A DNA stretch of 47,613 nt, taken from the NCBI GenBank assembly GCA_048498995.1, contig JBEHWX010000041.1:1-47613 (forward strand), in the 5' to 3' direction. The DNA is from JBEHWX01 sp048498995. GTDB lineage: Bacteria; Bacteroidota; Ignavibacteria; OLB7. Below, in pieces: positions 1 to 8,454 of the stretch. Below the pieces are notes generated by a model, which saw only the letters and a program-made list of their open reading frames with translations, ran no database searches and was not told the DNA's origin. Numbering within the stretch: position 1 is the stretch's first letter; every line of letters starts with the position of its first letter. The translations under genes and the position numbers were made by a program.

Positions 1-2415
1 CATCACGGCAAGATCTATCAGGTCGACGAGCTCGGATATCGCCCCATGATGAACGGTTGGGAGACCGAGATGGCAATCGGCATGGTGAGCGCGTTGTCGG
101 AACTGTTCGGGATGCCCGCCGAGACCCCTCCGGCGGTCGATCAACTGAGCACTCCCGGCTTCGTGATGCTCCTGGCCGGATTCACGGCGGTCGCCGACTG
201 GCTCGGCTCGCAATCGGACACGTTCACCTTCACGAAAGTCACCGATCCGGAGTCCACGCGAGAATATCTCGCGAGCCTTCGCCGACGCGGGCTTGCCGAC
301 GATCTGCTTACCGCGGCCGGACTGATCGCGCGGTTCGATGCCAGGCCCCGCGATTATCGCTCGCTCTTCGGCTTCGAGCAGCTCCATCCGCTTCAGCGGC
401 TCACCGAGAGGATTCCGTTCGGTGTCGAGCCCGGCGCCGAGATGGTGATCGTGGAAGCACCGATGGGACTCGGCAAAACCGAGATCGCGCTCTTCCTGGC
501 GGCGATGGCGATCGAGCACGACAACGCTCACGGAGTATACTTCGCGCTGCCGACGCAGGCATCGGCGAACGCGCTGCTCGACCGGCTCCAGGCGTTCGCG
601 CTCAACGTGGCGGCCGATGGAAGCACCATGAGCTTCGCGCTCGCGCATGGGGCCAGGAGATTCAAGAAGGAGTATCGCTCCATCCTCGAACGCTTCGAGC
701 GCTCCCGCGAACGAGCCGCGCGATATCGGGATGATGTGACTCCCCCTTCCGAGCTGATAGCCCCCTCCTGGCTGCAATCCTCGAAACGGCTGCTCCTCTC
801 GGGTGTCGGGCTCGGCACCATCGATCAGGCCATGCTCGGCGCCATCAGCGCCAAGCACGCGTTCGTCAGGCTCTTCGCGCTGGCCGATAAGGTCGTCGTG
901 CTGGATGAGATCCACGCCTACGATAGCTACATGAACACGGTGATCATCAGGCTGCTCGAGTGGCTTCGACTCCTCGGCTGCAAGGTGATCCTTCTGTCGG
1001 CCACGCTCCCGCGAACATTCGGAAACGAGCTCATTCGATCCTATGGCGGTGAGGCTTCGACTGACGGCACCGACCCGGCGCTCGATCCATATCCGCAGAT
1101 CGTCCACTTCATGGCCGGCGCCACGGCACGCCACTACGACATCGAGGGCGCCGAGCCCGACGGCAGGTACAAGAAGCCGCCGGTCGTTATCGAGCCGATC
1201 GCCGCGACAATGAGCGATAGGACGAAGGTCGGAGCGGAATGCGCTCTCCGTCTGGCGGCCGATGGCGGCTGCGTCGCCTGGATCAGGAACACCGTGCGCG
1301 AGGCGCAGGAGGCCTGGAGGATGCTCCGGGAGATGTGTGGGAAAGATGGCCCTGAGATCGTGATTCTGCACGCACGCTACACGCGATACGATCGGGACAG
1401 GATCGAAAGCGCGCTGGTGAAGATCCTCGGCAAGGAGGCCGGCCAGGACCGCCCCCGACGCATGATCGTGATCGCGACGCAGGTGATCGAGCAGAGCGTC
1501 GATATCGACTTCGACGCGATGATCTCCGACTTGGCACCGATCGACCTTCTGCTGCAGCGCGTCGGCCGGCTCTGGCGACACCCACGTCCGGCCGAGGAGC
1601 GATACCGTCACCAGCGTCCCGTGCTCCATCTGCTGATGCCGACACCGGACGAGCTCCACAAGCTCGAGCTCGGAGCGAGTGCCTATGTCTACGACGCCGG
1701 GACGCTCGCGCGAACGGCAACAATCGTCCGGGAAGGCTCCGTGACATGGTCCATGCCGGAAGCCTGCCGAGCGCTCGTGACCGAGCTGTACGACCGTCCC
1801 GACGCGGCATGGACGTCGGAGCGACTGAAGGTCGATCCCGAGATACTTGCCAAGGCAACGACGAAGCTCTCGGCGAAGGATGACACGCTGAAGGACAAGG
1901 CCCGGAAGATCATTCTCGGCATTCCCACGGAAGATGAGCTGCCAGGGATGGAATTCGTGCTGAGCGACGACGAGCGGGAGGAGGGCCTGGTGTTTTCCAC
2001 GCGCCACGGCAGCGCTTCGGCGACCGTGGTCCTCTTCACCCTTCGCGATGGCGAGCCTCGCCTGCTCGGAGCGCCCGACATCTCTCTTTCCCCTCTCCCT
2101 TCCACGGAAGATGTGCCGCGCGTCATCAGAATCGAGGAAGGGGTTCTTCTCTCCTCCGTCTCGTTCCCCTGCTACGAGGCATTGCAGCCATCCTTCTCCC
2201 ACGCACAACTCGCCCCCTTCGACGCATGGTGGCGCGCGCGACATCCGTACGACCGGAAGGTGCTTCTGCTGCTCGGCGCGGACGACGCGATCGAGCATCC
2301 CATGCTGGATGGATACTACCGGGGCGGAGACGAAGCGACGGTTGGGGAAGGACTGACGGTGAAAGCACTGGCGCGCCCGAAGACGAAAGAAGCCGACTGG
2401 CTTTCAGGGATCTAG
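1..2415 (+). CDS. cas3: Cas3 helicase-nuclease (type I-E), 5' end cut off by window
   Basis: Cas3 is recruited by Cascade to a bound target and unwinds and degrades that DNA. The reading frame is open from base 1, so the ATG at 46 is internal. The first residues, HHGK, are the HHG motif of the HD nuclease domain, and most of that domain lies upstream of the window. Helicase motifs follow in order: Walker A (APMGLGKTE, about 458-484), the DExH box DEIHAYD (about 903), motif III (LLSATLP, about 995) and motif VI (QRVGRLWRH, about 1555). The C-terminal region is typical of Cas3. The visible part is about 804 residues. The next gene on this strand is 500 bp away, so cas3 is probably transcribed apart from the Cascade genes. 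Identification is secure; the true start is not visible. Confidence 0.96.
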   Translation, partial: HHGKIYQVDELGYRPMMNGWETEMAIGMVSALSELFGMPAETPPAVDQLSTPGFVMLLAGFTAVADWLGSQSDTFTFTKVTDPESTREYLASLRRRGLADDLLTAAGLIARFDARPRDYRSLFGFEQLHPLQRLTERIPFGVEPGAEMVIVEAPMGLGKTEIALFLAAMAIEHDNAHGVYFALPTQASANALLDRLQAFALNVAADGSTMSFALAHGARRFKKEYRSILERFERSRERAARYRDDVTPPSELIAPSWLQSSKRLLLSGVGLGTIDQAMLGAISAKHAFVRLFALADKVVVLDEIHAYDSYMNTVIIRLLEWLRLLGCKVILLSATLPRTFGNELIRSYGGEASTDGTDPALDPYPQIVHFMAGATARHYDIEGAEPDGRYKKPPVVIEPIAATMSDRTKVGAECALRLAADGGCVAWIRNTVREAQEAWRMLREMCGKDGPEIVILHARYTRYDRDRIESALVKILGKEAGQDRPRRMIVIATQVIEQSVDIDFDAMISDLAPIDLLLQRVGRLWRHPRPAEERYRHQRPVLHLLMPTPDELHKLELGASAYVYDAGTLARTATIVREGSVTWSMPEACRALVTELYDRPDAAWTSERLKVDPEILAKATTKLSAKDDTLKDKARKIILGIPTEDELPGMEFVLSDDEREEGLVFSTRHGSASATVVLFTLRDGEPRLLGAPDISLSPLPSTEDVPRVIRIEEGVLLSSVSFPCYEALQPSFSHAQLAPFDAWWRARHPYDRKVLLLLGADDAIEHPMLDGYYRGGDEATVGEGLTVKALARPKTKEADWLSGI

Positions 2416-2519
2416 GATCATCAAATGAACACCATAATCATTTTGGCCACAGTAATCCTCCTTCTCCTGTTACTGATAGGAGATACACATCTCACTGGAG
2501 GATTGTGCACGTTGGACAC

Positions 2520-2527
2520 TATCTTTG
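2520..2527 (+). promoter_or_regulatory. Bacteroidota-type -7 box ahead of the repeat-like RNA
   Basis: TATCTTTG fits the TANNTTTG -7 consensus of Bacteroidota sigma factors. It would start transcription near 2534, about 25 nt before the first degenerate CRISPR repeat. The matching -33 TTG is not at ideal spacing, so this is a prediction. Confidence 0.4.
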
Positions 2528-2533
2528 GGTTCG

Positions 2534-2683
2534 CACTCGGTGCGAGTGTTCGCATGAACACTATCCCGACCTTGGTCGGGATGATCCGTGTTAATACGCA
2601 TCCGGCTCTAGTGGATGCAACTGATCCTCATACTCGTATGGGGAAATCCAAGGAGATACAGCAAACTCTTGCTGTATCTCCTT
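2534..2683 (+). ncRNA. CRISPR repeat-like regulatory RNA (CreR/CreA-like) between cas3 and cse1
   Basis: Two degenerate CRISPR repeats start 61 nt apart, the same period as the real array. The first (2560-2587) has the 5+16+7 layout of the genuine 28-nt repeat: five leading bases, a stem-loop (CCCGACC TT GGTCGGG) with a different but self-complementary stem, and an identical ATGATCC tail. The second (2621-2650) starts CTGAT and has an 8-bp stem-loop (CCTCATAC TC GTATGGGG). Between them is a 33-nt pseudo-spacer (2588-2620). A short hairpin (2534-2548) precedes, and a 15-bp-stem terminator follows. Known CreR/CreA RNAs have this psi-repeat/psi-spacer/psi-repeat plan and guide Cascade to repress promoters by partial pairing. 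The pseudo-spacer matches a PAM-flanked site at 2783 (separate entry). The role is inferred; the repeat geometry is seen directly. Confidence 0.75.
2650..2683 (+). terminator. Strong intrinsic terminator of the repeat-like RNA
   Basis: A perfect 15-bp stem (AAGGAGATACAGCAA paired with its complement, loop of 4) is followed by CTTGTTT. It directly follows the second degenerate repeat and closes that small transcription unit. Confidence 0.8.
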
Positions 2684-2779
2684 CTTGTTTGAGAAGCAAG
2701 AGAATCTCCACCGGCAACTGCCTCTTTGCACCACAAGGTAATCGCCGATTCACGCTAACTGTTATTAAGCATCAGGCTT

Positions 2780-2814
2780 AAGTGTTAGTACGTATCCGGA
2801 AATAGAGAGAAAAA
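2780..2814 (+). promoter_or_regulatory. Predicted Cascade target of the repeat-like RNA, with AAG PAM
   Basis: AAG at 2780-2782 is the standard type I-E PAM. The 3' G of the PAM aligns with the G after the first degenerate repeat. Counting that G, 16 of the first 18 positions of the pseudo-spacer match here (GTGTTA.TACG.ATCCGG); pairing then falls off. One of the two mismatches falls at seed position 6 of a 32-nt spacer, which I-E crRNAs leave unpaired. Seed-only pairing is what known Cas-regulating RNAs use to repress without cutting. The site is about 130 bp upstream of the zinc-ribbon/cse1 genes, so the likely effect is autorepression of Cascade. Confidence 0.6.
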
Positions 2815-2913
2815 TTTTGGATAATCATATCTCTCAGTCTTAGATTCGGCCGGTCAGTGTGTATCAGAATTCTAGATACACCGGGCCAGCCTTGAAATCT
2901 ACGCGGAGGTATC

Positions 2914-3150
2914 ATGAAGCGCTTCATCGTCACATTTACTGTATCCGTCCAAGAAGTAGAAGCTAAGGGACCATCAAACCTCCCTTTAAAGCATTTGGGA
3001 CAGCGCCGCCCACCTGGATATGTTCCCCCTCACTGCCCCTTCTGTGGAGGACTACTTGATATCTCGGGGACTCCACGCTTAGCACGCTGTCGGAATCAGA
3101 ACTGCCGCAGCGTATTTGGTCTCGACCAACCTCCCCCAACATTCCAATAG
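2914..3150 (+). CDS. Small zinc-ribbon protein in the cas operon
   Basis: A 78-residue ORF has a good ribosome site (GCGGAGG) 4-5 nt before the ATG and ends 8 bp before cse1. The C-terminal half has a CPFCGG knuckle and a CRNQNC knuckle about 17 residues apart, the pattern of a zinc ribbon. The N-terminal half has no recognisable motif. It is not one of the standard type I-E proteins. A 7-bp hairpin (GTGTATC/GATACAC, 2859-2881) lies in its 5' leader. Its place directly ahead of cse1 suggests co-transcription with Cascade, and a DNA- or RNA-binding accessory or regulatory role is possible. The function is unknown. Confidence 0.6.
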   Translation: MKRFIVTFTVSVQEVEAKGPSNLPLKHLGQRRPPGYVPPHCPFCGGLLDISGTPRLARCRNQNCRSVFGLDQPPPTFQ

Positions 3151-3158
3151 GCAGCCGT

Positions 3159-4925
3159 ATGAATGTCTTCTATGACCAACGATTCGTGCTCCGGCGACGG
3201 AGCCCAACCGATCCGCTCGGGGAGCGGCTCGAGCTTTCCTTCGCGGAGCTCATGGCCCTCCCCGAGCACTCCGATACCGGCCTTCGGTTCGATTATCCGA
3301 TCGAATACCTCAACGTCGCCGCCCTGGGACTCTGCGCGGCCTTGGCCCAGGCACTCTTCGAGCCGGGCACGACCCGTGAGCTCATCGAGCGCCTGGAGCA
3401 CCCGATGGATCCCGAGGAGGTAAACGCCGCCATCGAACGGCGGGAGGATCTCTTCACCATCGATGGCCCCTCCGGCACCCGCTTCATGCAGGGGAAGGAG
3501 CCGCCGAAAGACAAGAAGGGGCGCTATGACGCGAGCCCTCTCTGGTCGCTCCTGCTCACGGTGAAGAAGGGGGACAAATACTTCCTCAATCGCCCCGAGG
3601 AGTGGGCAGTGCGACTCGATCAGATTCCGCTGCTCCTCTTCTCGCGCGCCACGTTCTTCGAGAAGTCGGCGGGGCGTGGCTACCTGACCGGCACATCCGG
3701 AGACCTCGAGGTCCGGACGTTCCCGATCGACCCGAGCTCGCTTCGCCGAACGATCTGGCTCAACGTTCTGGCCCGCTCGAGCCAGAAGGAAGGAGAATAC
3801 CTGACGGAGAACGATCAGTCGGGGTACCGCGGTCTGATGTGGCACGATCCGCCGAAGGATCATATCCAGCAGGGTACTGTCGCGCTCATCTCCGGCCTCT
3901 TCTGGATGGTCGCCAACGCGTTCATCGTTCTCGAGGACCTCCCCGCGTCTCGCCCCTGCATGGTCTCGGGAACCCCTATCGAGGCCGGGGAGCGCGCCGG
4001 CACCGGGGTCGTGATCTCCGCGACCGGCATCGGGTACGGCGTCACGGTCAAGCGGGAGAAAGGCCCGGATGTTCGACAGAGCTTCTTCCGGCATCCGAAT
4101 GCCCCTCACTTCTTCATCCAGACGAAAGAGGGACAAGTCATCCCACGGCATTTCTCCGTCAGCGAGACGGCCGGCATGATCGGAAACATGGGAGGTCTCT
4201 TCTACGCGAGCACCGAGGGAAAGAAGTATCAGCTCGCGCCGGTCGTCCAGCAGCTCTATCGGATCAGGGATGAGTACCGCAAACGCGGTATCGAGCTTAC
4301 CGAGAGAGTGCTCTCCTGCTTCGGCTTCCATATGCTCAGCTCGAAGCAGAACATCCACGGCGGCTACGAGTTCGAGATGTTCCGATATCCGATCATCGGC
4401 CGCTCGGCGGAACAGACTGAGCTCGTGCTGGAGATCGCACAGCAGATCATGGAAGAGGCAAGCGCCGATGCCCGCGCGGTCGAGAACATCCTCATCAACT
4501 CGATTCAGCGGTGCACGATGATCGAGATGAAGAGCGAGGAGAGCGAGGGCACGATCAGCTTCAGTCCGAAGTCGAAACTCGACGGCAACTTCATCCGCGA
4601 CATCGCACGCGATCTCTGGAACCGGATCGGCGTCGAGCTGCGCGGGCTTCTGACAGAAATCGGACGGCATGATGACGCAGCCTCAAGCCTGGAAGGATAC
4701 TGGATGGAGACGGGGCGGCCCTTGTGGCGGCATCAGGCAGCGCGGATTGCCCTGGACCTCTTCACGCCGATCTTCAACGACTACAGCGATACATCGCTGT
4801 ATCTGATTCCCGCGCACAACGCTCGACGCTATTTCTTCGGCCGGCTACGCAAGGAGCTTGGAATCTCCTTTGCCCGCCCCGGGGAAACCGAGGTCACTGC
4901 AACAACGACGGAGAGCACATCATGA
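3159..4925 (+). CDS. cse1: Cascade large subunit Cse1 (CasA, Cas8e)
   Basis: Cse1 recognises the PAM, helps open the DNA duplex and recruits Cas3 in the type I-E Cascade complex. The protein is 588 residues, slightly longer than the usual 500-560. It has the family's N-terminal stretch (MNVFYDQRFV...LSFAELMALPEH), the central region with CMVSGTPIE and GNMGGLFY, and a helical C-terminal bundle. It overlaps cse2 by the four bases ATGA, which indicates translational coupling. Assignment rests on these family features and on the order cse1-cse2-cas7-cas5-cas6e. Confidence 0.93.
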   Translation: MNVFYDQRFVLRRRSPTDPLGERLELSFAELMALPEHSDTGLRFDYPIEYLNVAALGLCAALAQALFEPGTTRELIERLEHPMDPEEVNAAIERREDLFTIDGPSGTRFMQGKEPPKDKKGRYDASPLWSLLLTVKKGDKYFLNRPEEWAVRLDQIPLLLFSRATFFEKSAGRGYLTGTSGDLEVRTFPIDPSSLRRTIWLNVLARSSQKEGEYLTENDQSGYRGLMWHDPPKDHIQQGTVALISGLFWMVANAFIVLEDLPASRPCMVSGTPIEAGERAGTGVVISATGIGYGVTVKREKGPDVRQSFFRHPNAPHFFIQTKEGQVIPRHFSVSETAGMIGNMGGLFYASTEGKKYQLAPVVQQLYRIRDEYRKRGIELTERVLSCFGFHMLSSKQNIHGGYEFEMFRYPIIGRSAEQTELVLEIAQQIMEEASADARAVENILINSIQRCTMIEMKSEESEGTISFSPKSKLDGNFIRDIARDLWNRIGVELRGLLTEIGRHDDAASSLEGYWMETGRPLWRHQAARIALDLFTPIFNDYSDTSLYLIPAHNARRYFFGRLRKELGISFARPGETEVTATTTESTS

Positions 4926-5578
4926 GCGAGCCATACCAGCTATCGCACGACGAGATCGCATCGTATATCCACCGATGCGTGATGAAGCTTCGAGGCCTCT
5001 GGAACGATGCGAAGGTGAACCGGAGCGGCCTGCGCGCCACGTTCCGGCGCTGGCACCCGACCATAGAGAACCAGGATCCATCCATGGAGATGCGATCGGC
5101 GATCTGGAGCCACATCGGACTTCCACGCCACGCTCCGGCGCAAGGCGATACATCCGAGCCGCGCGATCCCACCAGGAAAGAGCTCGAAGCCATCGACCAC
5201 GCCGCCGTCGTGACCGCCGTCGTTGCCATCGCCGGAGACCACCAAGGCCCCACCAGATCATTCGGAAGCGCGCTTCAGGAATGCGGCCTGAGCGACCTCC
5301 GCCTGATGCGCCTGCTCACGGCTCCTTCCTGGGGACGACTGGAAGCGGTGCTGCGCGCCGCGCGGCGCCTCAACACCGCGGACATCTCTATCGCCTGGAC
5401 GAAAAGCGAAATCCGCCGTGTTCAGGATTTCCTTTTCGGCAACGACTATCAATCCCGCCGCGCCGTCACTGAATGGGCCTCCGACTTCTTCCGCGCCCGC
5501 GGCCTTGCCCCGACCGATGCCGATAACGAGTCGGACGGCACGCCGGCAACGACATCCGAAACAGTGACCACCAATTGA
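4922..5578 (+). CDS. cse2: Cascade small subunit Cse2 (CasB, Cas11e)
   Basis: Cse2 forms the dimeric 'belly' of Cascade and stabilises the R-loop. The start is the ATG in the ATGA overlap with cse1, giving 218 residues. The protein is helical and basic, with the LRATFRRWHP region typical of the family and a loosely conserved acidic tail (DADNESDGTP). The frame is open further upstream, but that part is a shadow of cse1. Confidence 0.9.
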   Translation: MSEPYQLSHDEIASYIHRCVMKLRGLWNDAKVNRSGLRATFRRWHPTIENQDPSMEMRSAIWSHIGLPRHAPAQGDTSEPRDPTRKELEAIDHAAVVTAVVAIAGDHQGPTRSFGSALQECGLSDLRLMRLLTAPSWGRLEAVLRAARRLNTADISIAWTKSEIRRVQDFLFGNDYQSRRAVTEWASDFFRARGLAPTDADNESDGTPATTSETVTTN

Positions 5579-5597
5579 TATTCATACAGGAGTCATC

Positions 5598-6800
5598 ATG
5601 ATTGTCGAACTGCATTCACTCACCAGCCACGCTCCCTCGAACCTCAACCGGGACGACCTCGGCCGCCCCAAGTCCGCCATGTTCGGGGGAACCCAGCGCG
5701 CCCGCATCTCCTCGCAGGCCATCAAGCGCTCCATTCGCACCTCCACTTTCCTGGATGAGCAGCTTCATGACAAGCTCTCCACCCGTTCCCGCAGGATTCC
5801 GGAGAAGAAGATCTTCGAGCCCCTCATGAACGAGCTCACTGCCGATGCGGCCATGGAGGAACGGCTCAAAACGCTCTGCGAGATGTTCACCACCATCATC
5901 GGCAAGCCGGATAAGAACGCTCTCCACAGCAAGCAGATCGTTTTCCTCACGCCCGATGAGGTCGAGCGCGCAAAGGCGTTCATCAGGAAGATCGCCATGA
6001 GCAATGCCAAGCTCGGGAAGAAGGATGTGGAGACACTCCGGACACAGGCGATCGAGGAGATCGGCCTGAACAAGCGTCCGGCAGACGGCGTCGACATGGC
6101 GATGTTCGGACGGATGACCACGAGCGACGCCGAGAGCGCCTTCGCCGACATGGACGCGGCAATGCAGGTTGCCCACGCGATCAGCACCCACACCGTTGTC
6201 CCCGATGTGGACTGGTTCACCGCGGTCGATGATATCGTTACCGGTGAGACCGAGCATGGCAGCGGGCACCTCGGGGAGACCGAGTTCAACAGCGCCGTCT
6301 TCTACAAGTATTTCTCCTGCAACGTCCCGCTCCTGATCAAGAATCTTGGCGATGACCGGGCCACGGCCGTGGAAGCACTGGCCGCCGTGTTCGACGCGGC
6401 GTGCCGCGTTACGCCGAGCGGCAAGCAGAACTCCTTCGCCTCGCATTCGCTGGCCGATACGGTGCTGGTCGTGATCCGTCCGGAGCGCATCCCGGTCTCG
6501 CTCGCCAACGCGTTCGAGCGCCCGATCCCTCCCACGGAATCCGGCTATCTGACCGACTCGCGCGCGCGCCTGCTGAAGCAGTACGCCGCGATCCGCAACG
6601 GCTACGGACTCGGCGATGTTGCCGTGCTCTTCACGGTATCGCCCGATGAGCGAGCCGGTCTTGCCACGCTTGCCGAGGGAGTACAGGTCGCGGAGTCGCT
6701 TCCGGAGCTCTTCACGATGATGAAGCAGCATATCGGCGGCATGCTCCCGGCCGCGAGCGTCAGCAACGGCAAGGCGGCGGTGGAGAGCGTGGCGCCATGA
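5598..6800 (+). CDS. cas7: Cascade backbone Cas7 (Cse4, CasC)
   Basis: Cas7 polymerises along the crRNA to form the Cascade backbone. The 400-residue protein starts with the hallmark of Cse4, LHSLTSHAPSNLNRDDLGRPKSA in outline, then QRARISSQAIKRSIR, the RNA-binding region. A ribosome site (CAGGAG) precedes the ATG. It overlaps cas5 by the ATGA coupling typical of these operons. Confidence 0.95.
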   Translation: MIVELHSLTSHAPSNLNRDDLGRPKSAMFGGTQRARISSQAIKRSIRTSTFLDEQLHDKLSTRSRRIPEKKIFEPLMNELTADAAMEERLKTLCEMFTTIIGKPDKNALHSKQIVFLTPDEVERAKAFIRKIAMSNAKLGKKDVETLRTQAIEEIGLNKRPADGVDMAMFGRMTTSDAESAFADMDAAMQVAHAISTHTVVPDVDWFTAVDDIVTGETEHGSGHLGETEFNSAVFYKYFSCNVPLLIKNLGDDRATAVEALAAVFDAACRVTPSGKQNSFASHSLADTVLVVIRPERIPVSLANAFERPIPPTESGYLTDSRARLLKQYAAIRNGYGLGDVAVLFTVSPDERAGLATLAEGVQVAESLPELFTMMKQHIGGMLPAASVSNGKAAVESVAP

Positions 6801-7576
6801 ACGGCTTCATCCTCCACCTTCAGGGGCCGATGATGAGCTTCGGCGATACCGGCTTCGGCCAGCTTCGCGAGGCCGGTCCCTATCCCAGCCGCTCGGCGGT
6901 GCTCGGCATACTCGCCGCCGCGCTCGGCATTCCGCGCGGCGATACGCGTCTGCTCGATCTGCATCGCGCCCTGCGCGTGCATGTGGCCACGGTGCGTGCC
7001 GGCTCGCTCGGCGTGGATTACCATACCGTGAAGCCGAGCGACTACGAGGAGCCGGACGAGCTCCCCAATCGTCGCTCCCCCGCCCATGTCAACTCGGTGC
7101 AGACCTACCGCGGCTATCATCACGACGCGCACTTCGTGGCGCTTGTCGAAGGGAATGATGGCGACCTGATGGCGGCATGCCGGAAGGCGCTCGATGAGCC
7201 GGTGTTCACGCCGTTCCTCGGTCGCCGCTCCTGTCCTCCCGCGACGCCATTGCGGGCGCTCCCGATTTCCGGAGACACCATCGTGGACGCCCTCGGCGCG
7301 GCCGTTGTCGAGGGGCAGGCACTTCATCATCAGGCGCGACGCTCGTGGCGGCAACGCCCCGAGCGCTTCAGCGCCTATATCGACGGAGAAGTCTTCGAAG
7401 CTCCGGCAACGTGTCGGGCGGAGGAGGTACTGCGTTCGTACCGCCGAGATCTGCTCGTCGAGCTGCCGCGGAGCTATGTGAACCGTCCCGTGCTCGAGCT
7501 CGCCGTGGAGCTTCCGGGCGTCGCGGAGGAGTCAGCCACATCAACCAACGAGGAGTTCTTCCATGCTGCATCTTAG
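6797..7576 (+). CDS. cas5: Cascade subunit Cas5 (CasD)
   Basis: Cas5 holds the 5' handle of the crRNA and contacts Cse1. The 259-residue protein starts MNGFILHLQGPMMSFG, the family's N-terminal beta strand with the SFG motif, and carries the conserved FLGRRSCPP segment (about 7216-7242) and the YHTVKPSDY region. It overlaps cas7 by 4 bp and cas6e by 14 bp. Confidence 0.95.
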   Translation: MNGFILHLQGPMMSFGDTGFGQLREAGPYPSRSAVLGILAAALGIPRGDTRLLDLHRALRVHVATVRAGSLGVDYHTVKPSDYEEPDELPNRRSPAHVNSVQTYRGYHHDAHFVALVEGNDGDLMAACRKALDEPVFTPFLGRRSCPPATPLRALPISGDTIVDALGAAVVEGQALHHQARRSWRQRPERFSAYIDGEVFEAPATCRAEEVLRSYRRDLLVELPRSYVNRPVLELAVELPGVAEESATSTNEEFFHAAS

Positions 7577-8288
7577 CCTGCTCACGCTGCCGCGGAGCTC
7601 CTCCCGGTGGCGATTCCTGGAGCCGTATCAGCTCCATCAACTGCTCTGGACCGCGTTCCCCGGCCTCCCCCGCCACTCGCGCGAGGGTCGGTTCCTGTAC
7701 CGTCACGAGGAGAACGAGAAGGCCCATTCCGTTCTGGTGCAATCGGCGACGGCGCCGGACTGGAGCTCGGTGGAGGATGAGGCCGATGGGACGATCACGC
7801 GGGTGAAGACGTTCGATCCGGCGGTCTTTTCGGAGGGAACGCGGCTTCGTTTTCTGCTGCGCGCGAATCCAGTGGTGCGACGACGTGGATATCCGGATGG
7901 CTCCGGCGGAGATGCGCATTCCCGACACATCGCTGTGGGAAGCGACCGGAAGAGAATGTCCGAGCGTCTTGGGATGAAGCTCGACGAGATGCCGTCACGC
8001 GAGGAGCTGCTGATCGAGTGGCTCGCGAGGAAGGGAGCCGATGGCGGATTCGCGGTGATGGCCTGCATGCCGGGTCCGAATCATGATGTGGAGCTTCGAC
8101 GTCCCGACCCGGAGAAGCGGAAAGACCGGGAGAAGCAGCGGGAGAAACCGATTCTCCTGACGACGGTGGAGTTCGAGGGGATACTTCGGGTCACCGACCC
8201 GCTCGCCTTCGAGCGGACGCTTCGGCTGGGCATCGGACGCGGCAAGGGGTTCGGCCTCGGGCTCCTGTCGGTGGCGCGCTGCACCTGA
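7563..8288 (+). CDS. cas6e: crRNA endoribonuclease Cas6e (Cse3, CasE)
   Basis: Cas6e cuts the pre-crRNA at the 3' base of each repeat hairpin and stays bound to it. The 241-residue protein has EPYQLHQLLW near residue 20, including the family's catalytic histidine, and the C-terminal glycine-rich loop (GIGRGKGFGLGLL). It is the last gene of the operon, and the CRISPR leader follows directly. No cas1 or cas2 lies between it and the array. Confidence 0.94.
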   Translation: MLHLSLLTLPRSSSRWRFLEPYQLHQLLWTAFPGLPRHSREGRFLYRHEENEKAHSVLVQSATAPDWSSVEDEADGTITRVKTFDPAVFSEGTRLRFLLRANPVVRRRGYPDGSGGDAHSRHIAVGSDRKRMSERLGMKLDEMPSREELLIEWLARKGADGGFAVMACMPGPNHDVELRRPDPEKRKDREKQREKPILLTTVEFEGILRVTDPLAFERTLRLGIGRGKGFGLGLLSVARCT

Positions 8289-8315
8289 GCGCGCTCTGGA
8301 TATCGCATTGTACTT

Positions 8316-8354
8316 CGCCGGCCCCGTCTGATGATGGGGTCGGCGTTGTTCTTT
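8316..8354 (+). terminator. Intrinsic terminator of the cas operon
   Basis: A stem CGCCGGCCCC/GGGGTCGGCG with a 10-nt loop is followed by TTGTTCTTT. It lies 28 bp after the cas6e stop. Confidence 0.75.
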
Positions 8355-8454
8355 GACAATCGAGAACCACCGACAACAACGCCCACCAACTGTCACCGAT
8401 GGCAAAGCGCTCGGTTCGCACGCCGTTTTGTGCGAATCCGCGAGGAATTTTAGT
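8355..8454 (+). promoter_or_regulatory. CRISPR leader
   Basis: About 100 bp lie between the cas-operon terminator and the first repeat, and no ORF is credible here. The stretch ends AATTTTAGT directly before repeat 1. Its position between cas6e and the array, on the 5' side of repeats read as GTTCCCC...GGGGATGATCC, matches a type I-E leader. I cannot place the promoter with confidence. Confidence 0.65.

Noticed and set aside
2425..2781. 118-residue ORF between cas3 and cse1
   Set aside because: It runs through the repeat-like RNA, its terminator and the predicted target site. After a hydrophobic start its sequence looks random, and there is no ribosome site.
3096..4670. 524-residue minus-strand ORF
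   Set aside because: It is a shadow of cse1; its composition (Arg, Leu, Glu, Asp rich) is typical of reversed GC-rich coding sequence.
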